From: CBDULX01 sp048550535
GTDB lineage: Bacteria > Pseudomonadota > Gammaproteobacteria > SZUA-229
NCBI GenBank assembly: GCA_048550535.1
Contig: JBLYYN010000149.1
Coordinates: 1 to 23,620 of the forward strand
Direction: 5' to 3'
Length of the DNA: 23,620 nucleotides
The notes under the pieces are model-generated. The model did no database searches. It saw only the letters and a program-made list of their open reading frames with translations, and had not been told where the DNA came from. Below, in pieces: positions 20,534 to 23,620 of the stretch. The number at the start of each line of letters is the position of its first letter. Position 1 is the first letter of the stretch. A program made the position numbers and the translations under genes.

Positions 20534-21703
20534 ATGAAACAAGCATTTATGATAATAATCAGCAGTTATTTCTTTTTATTCTCCGCATCAGTTTCTTCTG
20601 TGCCGCCAGTAACGGGTGATCCCGTAATTCAACAGTTCCTTGGTAATTTAATGTGGCCGCAGGATACCATCGTGCAAGACCCTTATCTTACACAGCTCAA
20701 TTCAAACGATATCAACGACCTGCATGGTGATATGGATTGTGATTTTATTATCTCTACCGCAGGTAATTATCATTTTGCACTGTTAGAAGCAATGCATGGC
20801 GGTTCATATCCTGGATTAGGTAATTTCGCTGGCTTGCAGGCAGAACTACTAAAACCTGAAAATGGGGGCGTAAAAGTGTGCTGGTCTACGTCGCCACCTG
20901 TTTCGGTGAACCAGATCGCCAACGAACAACTCCAGGTCAAAAACATCATCATGCACGGTAAACCGGCCCTGGCAATGGGACCGAAAAATCTGATGGTAAG
21001 TTTGTATAATGCAGGATTTATTGATGGCCCTGATGCCGAAAACGCCGGCACTCCTTTCCTGAGCAACAAAGGAAATTCAATACTTATCCGCGCTGATAAG
21101 GCAAATAAAATCAGTGATATCTGCGATCTTGGTGCGAAAAACATTCGAGTGGTGACTCCGAATAACGTTTTAGAACCGGGTTCCTTTGGTAATTTTTCCG
21201 GTACGATATTTAATGTAGCGGATCAGAACAATTTTGGATGTGATGCAACTACGCTGTTTGACAGTATTTTTTCCCAGGATATATCCACCATCGATACATC
21301 AGCTTTTGCTAATCCAACCGATGTTCCCGCTGTACTCAGAGTGTTTACATCGGGCAATAAGATGAAGTGGGTTGCCTCTTCGCGCACAATGCATCGTGAC
21401 ATACCCTATGCACTTTGTTTTAATCTGGCTGACGCGGCTGTTATTTTTCACCATCAGGCGACTTACCTGAAAGACACCCTGGCAACCTCGATGAACTGTC
21501 AACTCGAGATCATACCTTTACCGGGAACCCAAGCTCAGCCTATGGGCAATAAATTTGCGACTTTAAAAATTGCCAAAGTCCTTGGCCATACCGATACAAA
21601 TGTTCTTAACGCACAAGATTATGTGTATGAGTTTTTTGTTGGCTCGCCTATATGGACTCAAATCTTGATGAAACATGATCTTGTGGATCCAAGTCCGAAT
21701 TAA
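20534..21703 (+). CDS. Periplasmic solute-binding-like protein (type 2 periplasmic-binding fold)
   Basis: A 389-residue secreted protein: MKQAFMIIISSYFFLFSASV is a signal peptide with cleavage near residue 22. The remainder follows the layout of extracellular solute-binding proteins related to the ModA class. It has an early DCDFIISTA strand, KPALAMGPKNLMVSLYNAG, an ILIRADKANKISDICDLGAK hinge-type segment, VVTPNNVLEPGSFGNFSG, and late IPYALCFNLADAAVIFHHQA, comparable to the ModA region where a residue set reports ligand. Several cysteines suggest a disulfide. No ABC permease or ATPase gene is near, so it may serve a remote transporter or a sensor such as the CHASE protein downstream. The ligand cannot be told from sequence. 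The start is supported by AAGAGA upstream. Confidence 0.65.
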   Translation: MKQAFMIIISSYFFLFSASVSSVPPVTGDPVIQQFLGNLMWPQDTIVQDPYLTQLNSNDINDLHGDMDCDFIISTAGNYHFALLEAMHGGSYPGLGNFAGLQAELLKPENGGVKVCWSTSPPVSVNQIANEQLQVKNIIMHGKPALAMGPKNLMVSLYNAGFIDGPDAENAGTPFLSNKGNSILIRADKANKISDICDLGAKNIRVVTPNNVLEPGSFGNFSGTIFNVADQNNFGCDATTLFDSIFSQDISTIDTSAFANPTDVPAVLRVFTSGNKMKWVASSRTMHRDIPYALCFNLADAAVIFHHQATYLKDTLATSMNCQLEIIPLPGTQAQPMGNKFATLKIAKVLGHTDTNVLNAQDYVYEFFVGSPIWTQILMKHDLVDPSPN

Positions 21704-21724
21704 TTAAAGTATTCGGGAGTACTC

Positions 21725-21808
21725 AGGGACAGACCACGGCTTTAAACTACTCATCAATAACCTTGGTGTACCCCCGATCATTCCCTCTATCGCCAGTGAT
21801 TAATAAAC
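21725..21808 (+). repeat. Dispersed intergenic hairpin repeat, copy D
   Basis: AGGGACAGACCACGGC, TTTAAACTACTCATCAATAA, CCTTGGTGTACCCCCGATCA, then CCAGTGATTAATAAACC. It begins 22 bases after the stop of the solute-binding-like gene and occupies part of the 278-base spacer before the CHASE gene. Confidence 0.85.
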
Positions 21809-21981
21809 CTGTAGACAGCGCAAAAACAGCCTCACACATTGTTTTAAATTCACTGTTATTAGCACTAGCGAAGATAATCAGAAAGCCTGCCAAAAACACT
21901 CACTAAAAACAAAACCTGCTATACTCATTAAAACCAGATCACTCCCATTTTATTATTCTTATAATTAAAAAGCCTAATATC

Positions 21982-23397
21982 ATGACGATATTCGAAATGG
22001 ACATGAAAATATTAAACAAAAATAAAAGTCATGATGCAAGGCCTGTTCGGCATTTTTTTCCGATAATTTATCTTCTTGTTTCAGGTATCTTGCTCTCATT
22101 TTTCATGTTTTGGCTCGTTTACAGCTGGGAGCATATGAATCAGCGCTATGAATTTGAATCCAGGGCAAAAGCATACACGAATGCCGTGGAAATCACCCTG
22201 AATAAATATGTTGGGGCTCTTTTGTTCCTGGGTGATTTTTTTAATAATTCCTCGCTAGTAACACGTGACGAGTTTACCGGCATTGTTAAAAGCATCCTGC
22301 CCCGCTATCCTGGGATCCAGACCTTTGGCTGGAACCCTCTGGTGAAGGACGATGAGCGTAACACTTATGAATCCGCAGCAAGTAAAGATGGGTTCAACAA
22401 TTTTGAATTCACGGAACGTTCAAAAACTAACCAGCTGGTCAGGGCTGCACGCCGAGAGGAATATGTTGTTGTCTATTACCTGTATCCCTTTGAAGACAAC
22501 AGCCCTGCCTTTGGTTATGATATCGCATCCAACAGCACTCGGCTAAATGCCATCACAAAAGCATTCAATACGGGAAAACTATCTGCTACTGACAGAATCA
22601 CCCTGGTACAGGAAACAGGCAACCAGTTCGGTATTTTGCTCCTGCAACCGATCTATCACAAAGGTGCCACCTTGAATACTCAGGCAGAGCGCCGAAAAAA
22701 CCGAAAAGGATTTGTTGTAGAAGTCCTTCGCATTGATCAGGCCATAGATACCGCACTGAAAAATTTTCCCAATGAAGAAATTTCTTTCACTCTTTATGAT
22801 ATGTCTGCTGATGAAGGAAAACGTTTACTCCATAATCAACCTTCACACATGTCTAAAACAACAGATCCGCTAATCCCGTCAGAGGAAATCCAGACAGGCC
22901 TGTACTGGAACAAAACATTTAATTTCGCAGAACGTCAGTGGAAAATGGTACTTAGACCATCGGACTTCTACTATCAATCCTGGAAGATGTGGCAATCATG
23001 GCTTGTCTTATTTGGATCCTTGTTACTAACGACTCTTTTAGCATATTATATGTTGAAAAAAATCTTATACACTACCGAGATTGAACAAAGTGTAAAAAAG
23101 CAGACTCAGACAAACCAACTGCTGAAAGACGAAATCAATGTACGTACTACAGCAGAGGCAGAGCGCGATAAAACCATCCACAAACTCCAACAGGCTATCG
23201 ATGAAGTACAAAATTTAAGGGGCATACTTCCTATTTGTTCATCATGTAAGAAAATCAGAGATGACAAAGGCTCCTGGAGTCAGATTGAAGTTTACATTAA
23301 AGACCACTCAGAAGCAGAGTTTAGCCATGGTATTTGTCCCGAATGTGCCGAGAAGCTTTACCCCGAAATCCATACTAATAAAAAAGATACCCCATAA
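21982..23397 (+). CDS. CHASE-domain membrane receptor with a C-terminal Cys4 zinc-finger-like domain
   Basis: Predicted inner membrane receptor of 471 residues. Order: a short cytoplasmic N-terminus, helix 1 (about 26-47), a periplasmic CHASE sensor (about 75-265), helix 2 (about 338-357), a coiled coil (about 365-412) and a compact C-terminal domain (413-460). CHASE signatures are GIQTFGWNPLV, YYLYPFEDNSPAFGYDIASN and SATDRITLVQETGNQFGILL. The last domain, RGILPICSSCKKIRDDKG through SHGICPECAEKLYP, has C-x-x-C pairs at 419/422 and 452/455 and looks like a small zinc site. This module is usually found after PAS or receiver domains. No kinase, GGDEF, EAL or HAMP domain is present. The start at 21982 has no good Shine-Dalgarno; the ATG at 22003 is an alternative. 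Confidence 0.88.
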   Translation: MTIFEMDMKILNKNKSHDARPVRHFFPIIYLLVSGILLSFFMFWLVYSWEHMNQRYEFESRAKAYTNAVEITLNKYVGALLFLGDFFNNSSLVTRDEFTGIVKSILPRYPGIQTFGWNPLVKDDERNTYESAASKDGFNNFEFTERSKTNQLVRAARREEYVVVYYLYPFEDNSPAFGYDIASNSTRLNAITKAFNTGKLSATDRITLVQETGNQFGILLLQPIYHKGATLNTQAERRKNRKGFVVEVLRIDQAIDTALKNFPNEEISFTLYDMSADEGKRLLHNQPSHMSKTTDPLIPSEEIQTGLYWNKTFNFAERQWKMVLRPSDFYYQSWKMWQSWLVLFGSLLLTTLLAYYMLKKILYTTEIEQSVKKQTQTNQLLKDEINVRTTAEAERDKTIHKLQQAIDEVQNLRGILPICSSCKKIRDDKGSWSQIEVYIKDHSEAEFSHGICPECAEKLYPEIHTNKKDTP

Positions 23398-23620
23398 GAT
23401 CATTGGGATATTAAGGTCTGTGTGAACTCATTTATTAATAAGTAATGGCTCAAACCTCATATGACTCATTGTAAATAGTTTTAAATTTAATCTGGCAATT
23501 CAGGTCTAGGCTGAGTGACCCCAAACACCCTGAACCGGCCGTAAAATCAAAAAAGATTTGCCGCAGAGGCACAGAGTGCACAGAGAAAGCTGTCGTGCTT
23601 GTAATAGGGCGTACTTATAA
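23398..23620. other. Right-edge spacer with a purine-rich repeat word
   Basis: No gene is visible to the window end. At 23559-23590 the string TGCCGCAGAGGCACAGAG continuing TGCACAGAGAAAGC resembles the CGCAGAGGCGCAGAG-type dispersed repeats found in many bacterial genomes. Only one copy lies in the window. Confidence 0.4.

Overview
This window is a stretch of gammaproteobacterial chromosome. The gene order yciO / site-2 protease / trpS / scpA / scpB, divergent from yciB-yciI, together with a Rof-type Rho-binding protein and a DUF2956 protein, is typical of that class. The genus cannot be read from the sequence. A Ralstonia-type NAD-linked [NiFe] hydrogenase (hoxFUYHW) suggests facultative hydrogen metabolism.

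Region 1 (1-7413) is a compact, higher-GC core. On the minus strand lies an operon-like run: yciO, an M50 site-2 protease, trpS (TTG start, with Cys residues for a probable 4Fe-4S cluster), scpA and scpB. scpB runs off the left edge and carries a very long acidic tail of in-frame tandem repeats. On the plus strand are yciB-yciI (start/stop overlap), a chemotaxis transducer with a possible sigma28-type promoter inside an inverted repeat, and tRNA-Leu(CAA).

Region 2 (7414 to about 12800) starts right after the tRNA. It has lower GC and looks accessory. A 213-bp element with a perfect 17-bp terminal inverted repeat and 9-bp flanking direct repeats carries a second palindromic element inside it. 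A second composite palindromic element overlaps the 3' end of an Asp-box lipoprotein gene. Decayed genes follow: a SEC-C protein with two frameshifts and an orphan PPC domain. Then come minus-strand genes for a membrane-anchored thioredoxin paired with a DUF4395 membrane protein, a DUF2956 protein and a small lipoprotein.

Region 3 (12807-17828, minus strand) is a tight hoxF-U-Y-H-W operon. It encodes a soluble bidirectional hydrogenase: HoxFU is the NADH dehydrogenase module, HoxYH the hydrogenase module and HoxW the HoxH endopeptidase. Every junction overlaps. No hyp maturation genes or hoxI lie within the window.

Region 4 (17829-23620, plus strand) holds single genes separated by long, low-GC spacers: a tiny secreted Cys protein, a membrane-anchored coiled-coil protein, rof, a periplasmic solute-binding-like protein, and a CHASE-domain receptor that ends in a four-Cys zinc-finger-like domain with no kinase or cyclase. 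Nearly every spacer from 11.7 kb rightward carries a copy of the same imperfect hairpin repeat (five copies, all in the same orientation, flanking the hydrogenase operon and the later genes). That repeat family, the nested elements after the tRNA, and the CHASE/Cys4 receptor beside a binding protein are the least ordinary parts of the window.
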